A program made the position numbers and the translations under genes. From the NCBI GenBank assembly GCA_016192135.1, contig JACPUR010000019.1, positions 124,001 to 188,000 of the forward strand: a stretch of 64,000 bases of DNA, read 5' to 3'. Within the stretch, counting starts at the first letter, position 1, and each line of letters starts with the position of its first letter. Of the stretch, positions 14,741-22,935 are shown one piece after another. The notes beneath the pieces are model-generated. The model had not been told where the DNA came from and ran no database searches. It was given only the letters and a program-made list of their open reading frames with translations. The DNA comes from Candidatus Tectomicrobia bacterium (lineage in GTDB: Bacteria > UBA8248).

Positions 14741-14768
14741 GTAGGGGCGCACGGCCGTGCGTCCCTAC
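14741..14768. repeat. GTAGGGGC-capped palindrome, GCACGGCCGTGC core
   Basis: A 28-bp near-perfect palindrome (one mismatch, GTCCCTAC instead of GCCCCTAC). It separates the membrane protein from the SDR operon. Confidence 0.8.
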
Positions 14769-14787
14769 CGGGGAGAGCAAATTTTCC

Positions 14788-15492
14788 TCACCAGGGCATG
14801 GGCTGGTGGTCGCGGAAGAAGCCGCCCGTGGGGCCGCCCTCCGGGAGCAGGGCGAGCCAGACGGCGGTGTCGGCCCCCTCCTCGGGAGTGCGGGAGGCGC
14901 CCTCCCCGCCCATCTCCGTCCGCACCCAGCCCGGGTGGCACGCGTTCACGAGCACCCCGCTCCCCTTGAGCTCGTCCGCGAGCTGGCGGGTGATGGCGTT
15001 GAGGGCCACCTTGCTCAGGCGGTAGGCGGGGGAGCCGCCCCCCATCTGGGCGAGGGAGCCCATGCCGCTCGAGACGTTCACCACGCGCCCGGCGCGGCTC
15101 TTCCGGAGCAAGGGCGCCAGCCGCTGGCAGAGGAGCAGGGGCCCCAGCGCGTTCGTCTCCATCGCCGCCCGGAGCACCTCCACGGGCACGTCCAGCGCGC
15201 GGTGATCCCAGTCGTTGCGGATGGCGGCGTTGTTCACCAGGATGTCCAGCCTTCCATATTCCTTTTCGATGAAGGCCGCCAGCGCCTCGATGCTCTTTTC
15301 GTCGCTCGCGTCCAGGGGATGGAAGCGCACCGGGAGGTCCTCCTTCCGGAGCGCGGCCGCCGCGGCCTCTCCCTTCCCTGCGTCGCGGGCGGTGAGGAGG
15401 ACGCCCACGCCCCTCGCCGCGAGCCCCCGGCAGATGGCGAGGCCGATGCCCCGGTTCCCGCCCGTCACGGCGGCGACCCGCTCACCGGCCAC
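14788..15492 (-). CDS. Short-chain dehydrogenase/reductase (carbonyl reductase type), copy 1
   Basis: 234 residues with the classical SDR motifs: TGGNRGIG near the N-terminus binding NAD(P), LDILVNNAAI, VVNVSSGMGS with the catalytic Ser, and YRLSK with catalytic Tyr and Lys. The domain order and PGWVRTEMGG near the C-terminus match carbonyl-reductase-like SDRs. The substrate is unknown. It is the last gene of a three-gene operon with TfoX-like 15482-15895 and a close paralogue at 15889-16599. It overlaps the TfoX gene by 11 bp. Confidence 0.9.
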   Translation of the reverse strand: MAGERVAAVTGGNRGIGLAICRGLAARGVGVLLTARDAGKGEAAAAALRKEDLPVRFHPLDASDEKSIEALAAFIEKEYGRLDILVNNAAIRNDWDHRALDVPVEVLRAAMETNALGPLLLCQRLAPLLRKSRAGRVVNVSSGMGSLAQMGGGSPAYRLSKVALNAITRQLADELKGSGVLVNACHPGWVRTEMGGEGASRTPEEGADTAVWLALLPEGGPTGGFFRDHQPMPW

Positions 15493-15895
15493 GGGCGCGG
15501 CTTCCCTTCGCTTTGGGTCTGGTCTTGGGTTTTTCTTTGCCCTTGGCGGGGGTCTTGCGTGGCCGGGGCTTCTGCTCAGCCTCCCGGCAGGCGAGCGCCC
15601 GCTTGGCCCACTCGACGAGGGCGTCGGCGTCCTCGACGATCTCGACCGGCACCTCGTAGTAGGTCTTGATGATCTGCTTCGGGGTGGGCCGGAAGGGCCC
15701 CATGCCGCGCGAGAGGTACTCGGCGCGGCTCGCCTCGTCCGTCTTGAAGTAGAGCCGCTCCTTGTGCAAGGCGCCGAAGAAGACGCCGTCCTTGTAGACG
15801 CCCGCCCCCCCGAACATGCGGCGGACCTCCACCCGCCCGAGCCCGGCGAGCTGGTCCTCGACGAACTCCTGGAAGCTGTCCGGCTCCCTCACCAT
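15482..15895 (-). CDS. TfoX/Sxy N-terminal-domain protein
   Basis: 137 residues. Residues about 8-100 form a TfoX N-terminal domain (LAGLGRVEVRRMFGGAGVYKDGVFFGAL, RLYFKTDEASRAEY, YYEVPVEIVEDADALVEWAKRAL). The C-terminal 35 residues are a Lys/Arg/Pro-rich tail that probably binds nucleic acid or is disordered. In gammaproteobacteria TfoX regulates competence, but stand-alone N-terminal domains are widespread and mostly uncharacterised. It is sandwiched between two SDR paralogues and overlaps both. Confidence 0.85.
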   Translation of the reverse strand: MVREPDSFQEFVEDQLAGLGRVEVRRMFGGAGVYKDGVFFGALHKERLYFKTDEASRAEYLSRGMGPFRPTPKQIIKTYYEVPVEIVEDADALVEWAKRALACREAEQKPRPRKTPAKGKEKPKTRPKAKGSRARGR

Positions 15896-16599
15896 GCGTA
15901 GGCCCTGCGGTTCTGGAAGAAGCCTCCCGTGGGGCCCCCGTCCGGAAGGAGCGCGAGCCAGGCCGGGGTGTCCGCCCCCTCGTCCGGCGAGAGCGGGGCG
16001 CCCGCGCCGCCCATGTCGGTCCGCACCCAGCCCGGGCAGGCCGCGTTGACCAGGATGCCCGCGCCCTTTAGCTCATCCGCCAGGATGCGCGTCAGCGCGT
16101 TCAGGCAGGCCTTGGAGACGCGGTAGCCCGCATAGCCCCCGCCCTGCATCTCGGCCATGCTCCCGAACCAGCTCGACACGTTCACGACGCGCCCGCCCCC
16201 GCTTTTCCGCATGAGGGGGGCGAGGGCCTGGGCCAGGCGGAGCGGGCCGTAGAGGTTCGTCTCCAGCGTCTCGCGGAGGGAGGGGAGATCGATGGTCAGC
16301 GCGCGCTTCGAGCGGTCGATCAGGATGGCCGCGTTGTTCACCAGGATGTCCAGCCGGCCGAACTCGCGCTCGATGAAGGCGGCGAGCGCCCGGGCCGAGT
16401 CGATGTCCCTCACGTCCAGCGGGTGAAAACGAACGGAAAGCCCCTCCTTCTCCAAGCGGGCGCAGGCGGCCCCGCCTTTTTTCCCGTCGCGCGCGGCCAG
16501 GACGACCGCGCAGCCCTCCCGCGCCAGCCGGCGGCAGAGGGCCAGGCCCACTCCCTTGTTCCCGCCCGTCACGGCGGCGACCTTGGGCTTCGGCGGCAC
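15889..16599 (-). CDS. Short-chain dehydrogenase/reductase, copy 2 (paralogue)
   Basis: The GTG at 16599 has AAGGAG six bases before it; the ATG at 16647 lacks such a site. The 236 residues carry TGGNKGVG, LDILVNNAAI, VVNVSSWFGS and YRVSK. Long stretches match copy 1 (SVRFHPLD, AAFIEREFGRLDILVNNAA, LADELKGAGILVNAACPGWVRTDMGG, LALLPDGGPTGGFF), so the two arose by duplication. It is the first gene of the operon and overlaps the TfoX-like gene by 7 bp. Confidence 0.9.
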   Translation of the reverse strand: MPPKPKVAAVTGGNKGVGLALCRRLAREGCAVVLAARDGKKGGAACARLEKEGLSVRFHPLDVRDIDSARALAAFIEREFGRLDILVNNAAILIDRSKRALTIDLPSLRETLETNLYGPLRLAQALAPLMRKSGGGRVVNVSSWFGSMAEMQGGGYAGYRVSKACLNALTRILADELKGAGILVNAACPGWVRTDMGGAGAPLSPDEGADTPAWLALLPDGGPTGGFFQNRRAYAW

Positions 16600-16691
16600 G
16601 GGGGTCTCCTTCCGGATGAGCCGGGATGCCGCGCCATGATATACCAACCCCCTGGCCGCCGCCGAAGGGGCGCGCGGACGGGAGATTGCCG

Positions 16692-17393
16692 ATGCCCCGC
16701 CGGGTTCACCTCATGCTCTTCGACGTGGACGGCACCCTGCTCCTGAGCGGGGGGGCGGGGGCGCTCGCCCTGAACGACGCCTTCCTCGCCCTCCACGGGG
16801 TGCCGAACGCGATGTCGCGCGTGCACCCGCACGGGAAGACGGACCCCGCCATCTGCCAGGAGATGTTCCAGACCCACTTCGGGCGCGAGGGCGCCGAAGA
16901 AGAGCTGGCCCGACTGATGGAGGCCTACCTCGAGATGCTCCCGGCGCGGGTGGCCGGCTCGCGGAATTACCACATCATGCCCGGCTTCCCTCAAGTGCTG
17001 GACGCCCTCGCGGCGCGGGAGGACGTGCTCCTGGGCCTCGGGACGGGGAACTTCGAGCGGGGGGCGCGCATCAAGCTCGAGCGCGGCGGGCTGAACCCCT
17101 ACTTCCGCTTCGGGGGGTTCGGCTGCGACTCCTCCGACCGGGGCCGTCTGCTCGAGGCGGGCTTCCGGCGCGGGGAGGAGCGCGCCCGGCCGGGGACGGA
17201 GGTGGTCCGCTGGGTGGTGGGGGACACCTGGCGCGACGTGCGGGCGGGCCGGGCCTGCGGGGCGCGCGTCATCGCGGTGGCCACCGGGGGGGACACCCTG
17301 CACGGGCTGGCGGAGGCCGCGCCGGACCACCTCTTCGCCGACTTCCGGCGCGGGGAGGACCTCCTCTCCGTGCTGGACGGCCCCCCCGCATGA
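16692..17393 (+). CDS. HAD-superfamily phosphatase (phosphoglycolate phosphatase-like)
   Basis: The ATG at 16692 follows a GGGAGA. The 233 residues include motif I LMLFDVDGTLL with the nucleophilic Asp, a helical cap domain (residues about 20-85), motif II LGLGTGNFERGA and motif IV VVGDTWRDVRAGRACGARVIAVATG. This is a subfamily I HAD with an alpha cap, like Gph and beta-phosphoglucomutase relatives. The phosphorylated substrate is unknown. It overlaps the next gene by four bases (ATGA), so the two are translationally coupled. Confidence 0.9.
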   Translation: MPRRVHLMLFDVDGTLLLSGGAGALALNDAFLALHGVPNAMSRVHPHGKTDPAICQEMFQTHFGREGAEEELARLMEAYLEMLPARVAGSRNYHIMPGFPQVLDALAAREDVLLGLGTGNFERGARIKLERGGLNPYFRFGGFGCDSSDRGRLLEAGFRRGEERARPGTEVVRWVVGDTWRDVRAGRACGARVIAVATGGDTLHGLAEAAPDHLFADFRRGEDLLSVLDGPPA

Positions 17394-17896
17394 GCGGGCC
17401 CGGCCGGCGGCAGCTCCTCTTCTGGCTGGGGTTCCTCGCCATCGTGGCCGTCCCGGCGGGGGCGCTCTTCCTGGCGAAGCCGCTCTTCCTGGAACGCTCG
17501 GGGGCGGAGGCGGAGCTCCTCCGGCGGGCCGAGGCCCTCCGGGGGCAGCCCCCGGAGCGGGCGGCGGCCGGGGTGGGGCGGATGGCCAAGGAGTATCTCG
17601 ACACCTCCCGCCACGTGAGCCGGGCCGAGGTGGAGGTCCGGGAGGCCTCGGCGCGGCGCCTGGCCTTCACGGTCTTCCTGCCCTGGAGCGAGGTCAGCGC
17701 GAGCCACCGCCGCCGCCGGGCCGAGGCCCTGGGCCGCCTCGCCTCGGGGATGCTCCGGCGGGCGGGGGCGGAGGGGGTGGCGGTCGAGGTGGAGGTGCGG
17801 CGCTGGCGCAAGGACTCCGCCGGGCGGAGCGGCCCGGCCGGCCGCTCCCTCCACGATCCCCGGACGGGCCGGAGCGAGTGGCGCGAGGCGCCCTGA
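17390..17896 (+). CDS. Single-pass membrane protein of unknown function
   Basis: The 168-residue protein has one N-terminal membrane helix (QLLFWLGFLAIVAVPAGALFLAKPLFL). A periplasmic domain rich in Arg, Ala and Glu follows, with a beta-rich core (AEVEVREASARRLAFTVFLPWSEVSAS). I do not recognise the family. Coupling to the HAD phosphatase by an ATGA overlap suggests a shared role. Confidence 0.75.
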   Translation: MSGPGRRQLLFWLGFLAIVAVPAGALFLAKPLFLERSGAEAELLRRAEALRGQPPERAAAGVGRMAKEYLDTSRHVSRAEVEVREASARRLAFTVFLPWSEVSASHRRRRAEALGRLASGMLRRAGAEGVAVEVEVRRWRKDSAGRSGPAGRSLHDPRTGRSEWREAP

Positions 17897-17900
17897 GGGC

Positions 17901-17935
17901 GAAAAAGAACGGCGGCCGCCGGAGCGGCCGCCGTT
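17901..17935 (-). terminator. Bidirectional hairpin, minus-strand terminator of the cold-shock gene
   Basis: AACGGCGGCCGC pairs with GCGGCCGCCGTT around CGGA. On the minus strand it is followed by TTCTTTTT. It also separates the convergent plus-strand gene. Confidence 0.75.
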
Positions 17936-17958
17936 GGGTGTATGGCCGTGTGGAGGGG

Positions 17959-18183
17959 CTAGACGGGCACGCCCTTTCTCACGTTGGCCGCCTGCAGCCC
18001 TTTGGGGCCCTGGACAATCTCGAATGTGACCCGCTCACCCTCCTGAAGCGTCTTGAAGCCCTCTCCCTGGATGGCGGAGAAGTGGACGAACACGTCGTCC
18101 CCTCCGGACTGAGAGATGAATCCATAGCCCTTGGCGTCGTTGAACCACTTGACGGTTCCTTCTGGCACCTTCCTATCTCCCAC
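17959..18183 (-). CDS. Cold-shock domain protein, copy 1
   Basis: 74 residues forming one OB-fold cold-shock domain. The RNP1 motif KGYGFIS and RNP2 motif VFVHFSAI are intact, followed by [29 protein letters not shown]. It binds single-stranded RNA/DNA and melts mRNA structure. About 250 bases without a gene separate it from the second cold-shock gene; long untranslated leaders are usual for this family. It is one of three near-identical paralogues in the window. Confidence 0.95.
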   Translation of the reverse strand: MGDRKVPEGTVKWFNDAKGYGFISQSGGDDVFVHFSAIQGEGFKTLQEGERVTFEIVQGPKGLQAANVRKGVPV

Positions 18184-18434
18184 GTGATGCAGATGCGGCG
18201 CGCGACGCGGTACACCCCGCGGACGCGGCTTGCCGCGACCGAAACAACGGCATTGTGGAGGCCGACCTTTTTCGGGGGATTTGGTTCAGGCGTGAGGGAG
18301 AGGGCATTTTTCCGTCGTTCCCCGCTCGCAAACCCAACCGCTTTCCTCAACAGCATCAACCGATGAAAGATCGGGCGTAAAAAAAGGCTACTATAAGGTT
18401 ACCCCCGGCGCAACTGAAAATTCCGGCCCTCCGG

Positions 18435-18641
18435 CTACCCCGCCAGCCGGCGGACGTTGCCCGCCTGGAGCCCCTTTGGCCCCTGCACGACCTCGAAGCT
18501 GACCTTCTCGCCCTCCTTGAGGCTCTTGAACCCCTCGCCCTGGATGGCCGAGAAGTGGACGAAGATGTCCTGCCCCCCCTCCTGCGAGATGAACCCGTAC
18601 CCCTTCGAATCGTTGAACCACTTCACCGTTCCTTCGGGCAT
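18435..18641 (-). CDS. Cold-shock domain protein, copy 2
   Basis: The ATG at 18641 gives 68 residues: [19 protein letters not shown], then [42 protein letters not shown]1 and RNP2 are intact. The 43 residues upstream in the open frame do not look like protein and are probably the mRNA leader. It is tandem with copy 1 on the same strand but about 250 bp apart, so separate promoters are likely. Confidence 0.95.
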   Translation of the reverse strand: MPEGTVKWFNDSKGYGFISQEGGQDIFVHFSAIQGEGFKSLKEGEKVSFEVVQGPKGLQAGNVRRLAG

Positions 18642-18830
18642 CGAAACGCTCCTAGTGAAAATGGAGAGATAGACCGGATGGGCCATCCCGGCCGGGGACC
18701 CCTCTCCATCCCAATGATACCGCAATGTTACTGGGCGGGCGGGCCTTATGCAAATACGAGTTTTTGACATTTTGGAGGATTGGGTATCGTATTGCCGGTC
18801 GCCGCGTGAGTCTTTTTTGGGAGCCGGCCG

Positions 18831-19502
18831 GTGCCCCAGGCCCGAAAATCATCCGCCCTGGCGCTCTTTCCCGAATATGGGCGCCTGCCGGGCATGTTCG
18901 CCCGGGAGGTGGAAGGATTGCCCGATGAAATTCTCGATCGCGTCCGCCCGGAGAAGAGCTGGGGCGCCTGGAGCATCCGGGTGCAGGTGAGCCACACGGC
19001 CTACATCCCCTACCTTTTTTTCCTGGACCTCCTCGTCCCCGCCCTCTGGCCGGACGGGAAACTCACCCGTGACAAATCCCTCGCGGACACCGGGGGCGCC
19101 GACCGCCGGCTCGACCCCGCCCGCTTCCACGCCATGCCCGGCCTCATCGCCGCCCTCGCGGACGGCTGCGCCCTCGCGCGGGAGGTCCTCGCCCGCGAGA
19201 CCCCCGCCTCCCTCCGGCGCGAGATCCCGCGCCGCGTCCCCCGGGAGCGCCGCTGGGCCAACGGCGAGCGCGTGGCGGACTACTGGGAGAACCTCGTCCT
19301 CCCCGCCAATCCGGACGGCATCCGGCGCGACCCCTCGGACCCCGAGCTCTTCCACCAGACCCTCGGCTGCGCCTTCCGCCACATCCTCTGGGAGGCCTTC
19401 GTCCACCTCAGGACCATCCAGGCCCACAAGCGCGCCGAGGGCCTGCCGCCCCGTGCCGAGGTGCCCGAAGTGGGGTATATTCCCCGGCTCGCCTGGGACT
19501 GA
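18831..19502 (+). CDS. DinB-like/putative thiol-transferase fold protein
   Basis: The GTG at 18831 has GGGAG seven bases upstream. The 223 residues are mainly helical. The phrase [21 protein letters not shown] and the later [20 protein letters not shown] fit the four-helix metal-binding bundle of DinB/YfiT proteins, with His residues in helices 1 and 3. The assignment rests on weak similarity. It is 45 bp upstream of the pyrophosphatase gene and may be co-transcribed. Confidence 0.55.
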   Translation: MPQARKSSALALFPEYGRLPGMFAREVEGLPDEILDRVRPEKSWGAWSIRVQVSHTAYIPYLFFLDLLVPALWPDGKLTRDKSLADTGGADRRLDPARFHAMPGLIAALADGCALAREVLARETPASLRREIPRRVPRERRWANGERVADYWENLVLPANPDGIRRDPSDPELFHQTLGCAFRHILWEAFVHLRTIQAHKRAEGLPPRAEVPEVGYIPRLAWD

Positions 19503-19547
19503 GCGCCCCGGCGCCGCCGCCCCCTTCACCGGAGCCACGCGAGCCCC

Positions 19548-20093
19548 ATGCCCTTCCACGCCTCCTACATGGACATCTCCCCCGGCACCGGAATCCCCCG
19601 CGTTGCCAACGCCATCATCGAGATCCCCAAGGGCCGCCGGAACAAGTTCGAGGTGGACAAGGAGACGGGGCTCTTCCGCCTCGACCGTTACCTCTACTCC
19701 TCGAGCCACTACCCGGGCGACTACGGCTTCATCCCCCAGACCCTGGCCGAGGACGGCGACCCCCTCGACGTCCTCGTCATGGTGAACGAGCCCACCTTCA
19801 CCGGCTGCCTCATCGAGGCGCGCATCGTGGGCCTCTTCCGCATGCGGGACCGCGGCCAGAACGACTGGAAGGTGCTCGGCGTCCCCCACACCGACCCCCT
19901 CTTCAGCGAGATCAACGGCCTCGGCGGCGTGCCCCCGCACTTCCTCCGCGAGGTGGAGCACTTCTTCCTCACCTACAAGCAGCTCGAGGGCGTCACGGTC
20001 GAGGCCATCGGCTGGGCGGACGCCTCGGAGGCCGTGGCCGAGGTGCGCGCCTCCGTCGACCGCTGGCGCGACCACCACATCGCCCGGCCCTGA
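19548..20093 (+). CDS. ppa: Inorganic pyrophosphatase (family I)
   Basis: 181 residues, the usual length of bacterial family I enzymes. The metal-binding motif EDGDPLDVLV (68-77) supplies the catalytic aspartates 69, 71 and 74. YPGDYGFIP (55-63) and the Lys/Arg of the substrate site near residue 30 (EIPKGRRNKFEVD) are present. It hydrolyses pyrophosphate from biosynthetic reactions in the cytoplasm. The start ATG at 19548 is followed by a normal N-terminus. Confidence 0.95.
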   Translation: MPFHASYMDISPGTGIPRVANAIIEIPKGRRNKFEVDKETGLFRLDRYLYSSSHYPGDYGFIPQTLAEDGDPLDVLVMVNEPTFTGCLIEARIVGLFRMRDRGQNDWKVLGVPHTDPLFSEINGLGGVPPHFLREVEHFFLTYKQLEGVTVEAIGWADASEAVAEVRASVDRWRDHHIARP

Positions 20094-20124
20094 AAAAAAG
20101 GCGCGCGGCCCCCCGCCGCGCGCC
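20093..20124 (-). terminator. Minus-strand terminator of the 66-residue Cys protein
   Basis: GGCGCGCGGC pairs with GCCGCGCGCC around CCCCC. On the minus strand a run of seven T follows. It also lies directly after the ppa stop codon. Confidence 0.8.
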
Positions 20125-20181
20125 CGGAAGAGCGCATCTCCCGTCCCCGGCTTGCGGTCCGTGCCGGGGCGCCCGGTTCCG

Positions 20182-20382
20182 CTACGCCGCCCGCTCGAAC
20201 CCGCTGCAGCCGCTCACCGGCGTGACCATCAGGCGGAGCGGGCTGAGCTGCGGGTGGCCGCACGTCTCCACGAGCGCCTCGGGCGCCTCCTTCTTCTTCC
20301 GGATTTCCTTCACCTCGCTGTTGATGTGGCCCTCGGCGAAGTGCATGCACAGCCCGCACTGGCCCTCTTTCACCTTCATCAT
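20182..20382 (-). CDS. Small cysteine-containing protein, putative metal-binding
   Basis: 66 residues, beginning MMKVKEGQCGLCMHFAEGHINSEVKEIRKKKEAPE. It has a CxxC (residues 9 and 12) followed by two histidines and further Cys at about 41 and 59 (ETCGHPQ, VSGCSGFE). The pattern suggests one zinc or iron site. I do not know the family. It has its own terminator on the minus strand at 20093-20124, which supports it as a real transcript. Confidence 0.65.
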   Translation of the reverse strand: MMKVKEGQCGLCMHFAEGHINSEVKEIRKKKEAPEALVETCGHPQLSPLRLMVTPVSGCSGFERAA

Positions 20383-20590
20383 GGCGCGGCATCCCTCTCG
20401 TTCGCTTCAAGCGGCGGTCTTCGATTCCCAATGTGCGCGCCGCCGGGCGGCCGGGCCACCGTTTCGAGGCGGCTCCGGTCATTTCCCCGGGCGGTCTCCG
20501 GGTTTTCCCCGCCGGGGCGGGCGCCCCTGGCGGGGGGAGGGGGCGTGTGGCAGGATGCAATCGTTCGCCCGGGACGAGATGACCCCGTAT

Positions 20591-20619
20591 GTAGGGGCGG
20601 GTTTCAAACCCGCCCCTAC
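20591..20619. repeat. GTAGGGGC-capped palindrome, GGGTTTCAAACCC core
   Basis: A 29-bp palindrome that ends 10 bases before the methylase start. The same core occurs at 23584-23612. Confidence 0.85.
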
Positions 20620-20628
20620 GGACCCGAG

Positions 20629-21456
20629 ATGCCCACCCGCGCCCCGCAGGCAGAACGCCCCGCCCTCAGGCCCCCCCTCAAGTGGGCCGGGGGCAAGCGC
20701 TGGCTCGTCCCCTACCTTCGGCACATCTGGGAGGGGTATGTAGGGGCGCATGGCCATGCGCCCCGCCTCGTCGAGCCCCTGTGCGGGGGCCTGGCCGTGG
20801 CGCTGGAGATCAGGCCCCGGCGCGCGCTCTTGAACGACATCAACCCCCACGTCGGCAACTTCTACCGCTGGCTCAAGCGGGGCCTCGTCATCCCCGAAGA
20901 CCTGGAGATGGCGAACGATTCGGGCCTCTACTACGCCCACCGCGCACGCTTCAACGAGCTGCTCAAGGAAGGGAAGGAGACGGGCGCCGAGGCCGCCGCG
21001 CTCTTCTACTACCTCAACCGCACCGGCTACAACGGACTCTGCCGCTTCAACAACTCGGGCGGATTCAACGTGCCCTTCGGCCGCTACGCCAAGATCAACT
21101 ACGCCCGCGACTTCACCCCCTACCGCGCCGCCCTGCGCGGCTGGCGCTTCACGAGCGGGGACTTCGAGCGCATCCCCCTGGAGCGCGGCGACTTCGTCTA
21201 CGCCGACCCCCCCTACGACGTGGAGTTCACCAAGTACGCCAAGGAGGGCTTCGGCTGGGACGACCAGGTGCGCCTCGCCGGGTGGCTGGCCCGGCACAAG
21301 GGGCCGGTGGTGGCGTCCAACCAGGCCACGGAGAGGATCGTCAGGCTCTACCGCAAGCTCGGCTTCAGGCTCGCCTTCCTGGAGGCGCCAAGGATGATCA
21401 GCTGCAAGGCGGATGGGCGGAAGCGGGTGATGGAGGTGGTGGGGGTGAGGGGGTAG
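20629..21456 (+). CDS. DNA adenine methylase (Dam/D12 class)
   Basis: 275 residues from the ATG at 20629. N6-adenine methylase motifs are PPLKWAGGKRWLVPYL (about 15-30), the AdoMet loop RLVEPLCGGLAVAL (46-59), RALLNDINPHVGNFYR and the catalytic DPPY at 193-196. This is the D12 class, which includes Dam and solitary GATC-type methylases. No restriction endonuclease is next to it. A capped palindromic repeat (20740-20764) lies in frame between the first motif and the AdoMet loop and encodes YVGAHGHAPR, which looks like an insertion in a surface loop. The longer open frame upstream of 20629 runs through another repeat and is not used. Confidence 0.92.
   Translation: MPTRAPQAERPALRPPLKWAGGKRWLVPYLRHIWEGYVGAHGHAPRLVEPLCGGLAVALEIRPRRALLNDINPHVGNFYRWLKRGLVIPEDLEMANDSGLYYAHRARFNELLKEGKETGAEAAALFYYLNRTGYNGLCRFNNSGGFNVPFGRYAKINYARDFTPYRAALRGWRFTSGDFERIPLERGDFVYADPPYDVEFTKYAKEGFGWDDQVRLAGWLARHKGPVVASNQATERIVRLYRKLGFRLAFLEAPRMISCKADGRKRVMEVVGVRG
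20740..20764. repeat. GTAGGGGC-capped palindrome inside the methylase gene
   Basis: GTAGGGGCGCATGG and CCATGCGCCCC form a half-capped palindrome (the closing TAC is missing). It is translated in frame at methylase residues 38-46. Confidence 0.8.
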
Positions 21457-21512
21457 CTATGAAAATGTAGGTTATTTATGGTAGAATAAATTTAATTTTA
21501 GGAGGTATTGTT

Positions 21513-22532
21513 ATGAACGATGACAAAATTTCAAATGTTTTGCCTCCGCCAATTAGCGAGCCAGCCGATCCGAATGGTAACCCTGGCAAAGAAAGTGAGC
21601 CCGGAGGGAAGGCCGATCCTCAACCATCCCCGGGAAAAGGTACGCAAATTCCCTGGCATGAGTTTGTGCAGAACGCCTCCGATTATGAAATACAGAATCG
21701 CTTTTCTGCAGAAGTGAATCAAATTTTCGTGAGATATGCAGCTAAATTGGCCGATGCCTGCGTTGTGGCTCTAATGGATTTGGAAAGAAGTATCGACGAT
21801 TATGAATTGGATAGAATATACAACGCCCTCAAGACGCAAAACCCTTCAAAGCAAAAAAACGTGATTCTCTTCTTGTTGAGTCGAGGCGGAAAAATCGAGT
21901 CCGCTTATCAAATCAGCAAACTATGCAAGACGTTCTCGAAACAGAAATTCATTGTCTGTGTGCCAAGGCAGGCCAAGTCTGCGGGGACACTGATCGCAAT
22001 TGGAGCCGATGAGATACACATGGGTCTACTAGGACAGCTAGGGCCCATTGATCCTCAATTGGGCCATCCTCCAATTCCTGCATTGGGAGTGACTCAGGCA
22101 CTCGAAGCAATTGCCAAGCTGTCTAATCAATATCCGGGATGCTCAGAGATGTTTGCGGAGTACCTCCGCAACACGCTTACAATTGCTCAAATTGGCTACT
22201 GCGAGCGCGTGAGCGAATCCGCGGCCCAGTATGCGGAGCGGCTTCTCTTAACAAAGCCAAATCTCAAGGATGCTGCCAGTAAGATTTCAAATGAGCTTGT
22301 ATATGAATATAAGGATCATGGATTTGTTATTGACATCGAAGAAGCAAAACGCCATTTGGGTGACGATTGGATTGTGGGCGATTCTGCTTTGATCGAGTTG
22401 GCTGAGGAAGTTTATAGTTTGTTTGATCTCGTTAATTTGTTCTTAGAAGTACGTGCGAATAAATATTTAATTGTGGGCGGAAGCTTTAATTCCGATGTTT
22501 ATGTATTCGACAAGCCTCAGAGAGCGAACTGA
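21513..22532 (+). CDS. SDH-family (Clp/SppA-fold) serine protease-like protein, likely acquired
   Basis: The 339-residue protein has a disordered Pro-rich N-terminus (1-45) and then a ClpP/crotonase-fold core: QKNVILFLLSRGGKIESAYQISKL, VPRQAKSAGTLIAIGADEIHMG and LGQLGPIDPQL. Ser156 in KSAGT is the predicted nucleophile, and the pattern matches the SDH_sah/serine dehydrogenase proteinase family. No membrane anchor is seen. Its codons are much more AT-rich than the neighbours and it has its own AGGAGG ribosome-binding site, which indicates recent transfer. It sits beside a solitary methylase and between palindromic repeats, as a small accessory cassette. Confidence 0.85.
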   Translation: MNDDKISNVLPPPISEPADPNGNPGKESEPGGKADPQPSPGKGTQIPWHEFVQNASDYEIQNRFSAEVNQIFVRYAAKLADACVVALMDLERSIDDYELDRIYNALKTQNPSKQKNVILFLLSRGGKIESAYQISKLCKTFSKQKFIVCVPRQAKSAGTLIAIGADEIHMGLLGQLGPIDPQLGHPPIPALGVTQALEAIAKLSNQYPGCSEMFAEYLRNTLTIAQIGYCERVSESAAQYAERLLLTKPNLKDAASKISNELVYEYKDHGFVIDIEEAKRHLGDDWIVGDSALIELAEEVYSLFDLVNLFLEVRANKYLIVGGSFNSDVYVFDKPQRAN

Positions 22533-22535
22533 AGG

Positions 22536-22554
22536 CCGCTTCGCTCGGAATGAC
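22536..22554. repeat. Half copy of the GTCATTCTGAGCG element
   Basis: CCGCTTCGCTCGGAATGAC matches the right arm of the 80-bp element and lies just after the SDH stop codon. It may mark the edge of the inserted cassette. Confidence 0.6.
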
Positions 22555-22632
22555 ACTGCCGAAACCGCTTCTAACCCCATCGCATATTCCCTCCATGGAA
22601 TCGCTTAAGATAACCTCATTGAGGGATGTTTC

Positions 22633-22935
22633 GTGCCCGGCAACGGCCAAGCGGTCCTGAAAGCCCTCGAACCCCGCCGGGCGGAGCTGCGCCGCCTGGG
22701 GGTGAAGCGGCTCGCTCTCTTCGGCTCATCCGTCCGGGGAGACGCAGAAGAGAAGAGCGACCTGGATTTCCTGGTCGAGCTCGACCCCAAGTCCTTCGAT
22801 GCCTACATGGACGTGAAGTTCTTCCTGGAGGACCTCTTCGGCCGGAAGGTGGACCTCGTCCTGGCCGACGCGCTCAAGCCGCGCCTGCGCCCGCGCATCC
22901 TGGCCGAGGCCGTGGATGTGCCCCTGTCATCCTGA
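22633..22935 (+). CDS. Minimal nucleotidyltransferase (MNT type), orphan
   Basis: The GTG at 22633 opens a 100-residue nucleotidyltransferase domain. The motif FGSSVRGDA (30-38) and the metal-binding SDLDFLVE (42-49; Asp43 and Asp45) are intact, and a third acidic residue lies in KVDLVLADA. MNT proteins pair with HEPN partners as toxin-antitoxin modules, in which the MNT modifies the HEPN toxin. Here no HEPN gene follows: an 80-bp repeat begins at 22926 and supplies the stop codon. The partner may have been lost on insertion of that repeat. Confidence 0.85.
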   Translation: MPGNGQAVLKALEPRRAELRRLGVKRLALFGSSVRGDAEEKSDLDFLVELDPKSFDAYMDVKFFLEDLFGRKVDLVLADALKPRLRPRILAEAVDVPLSS

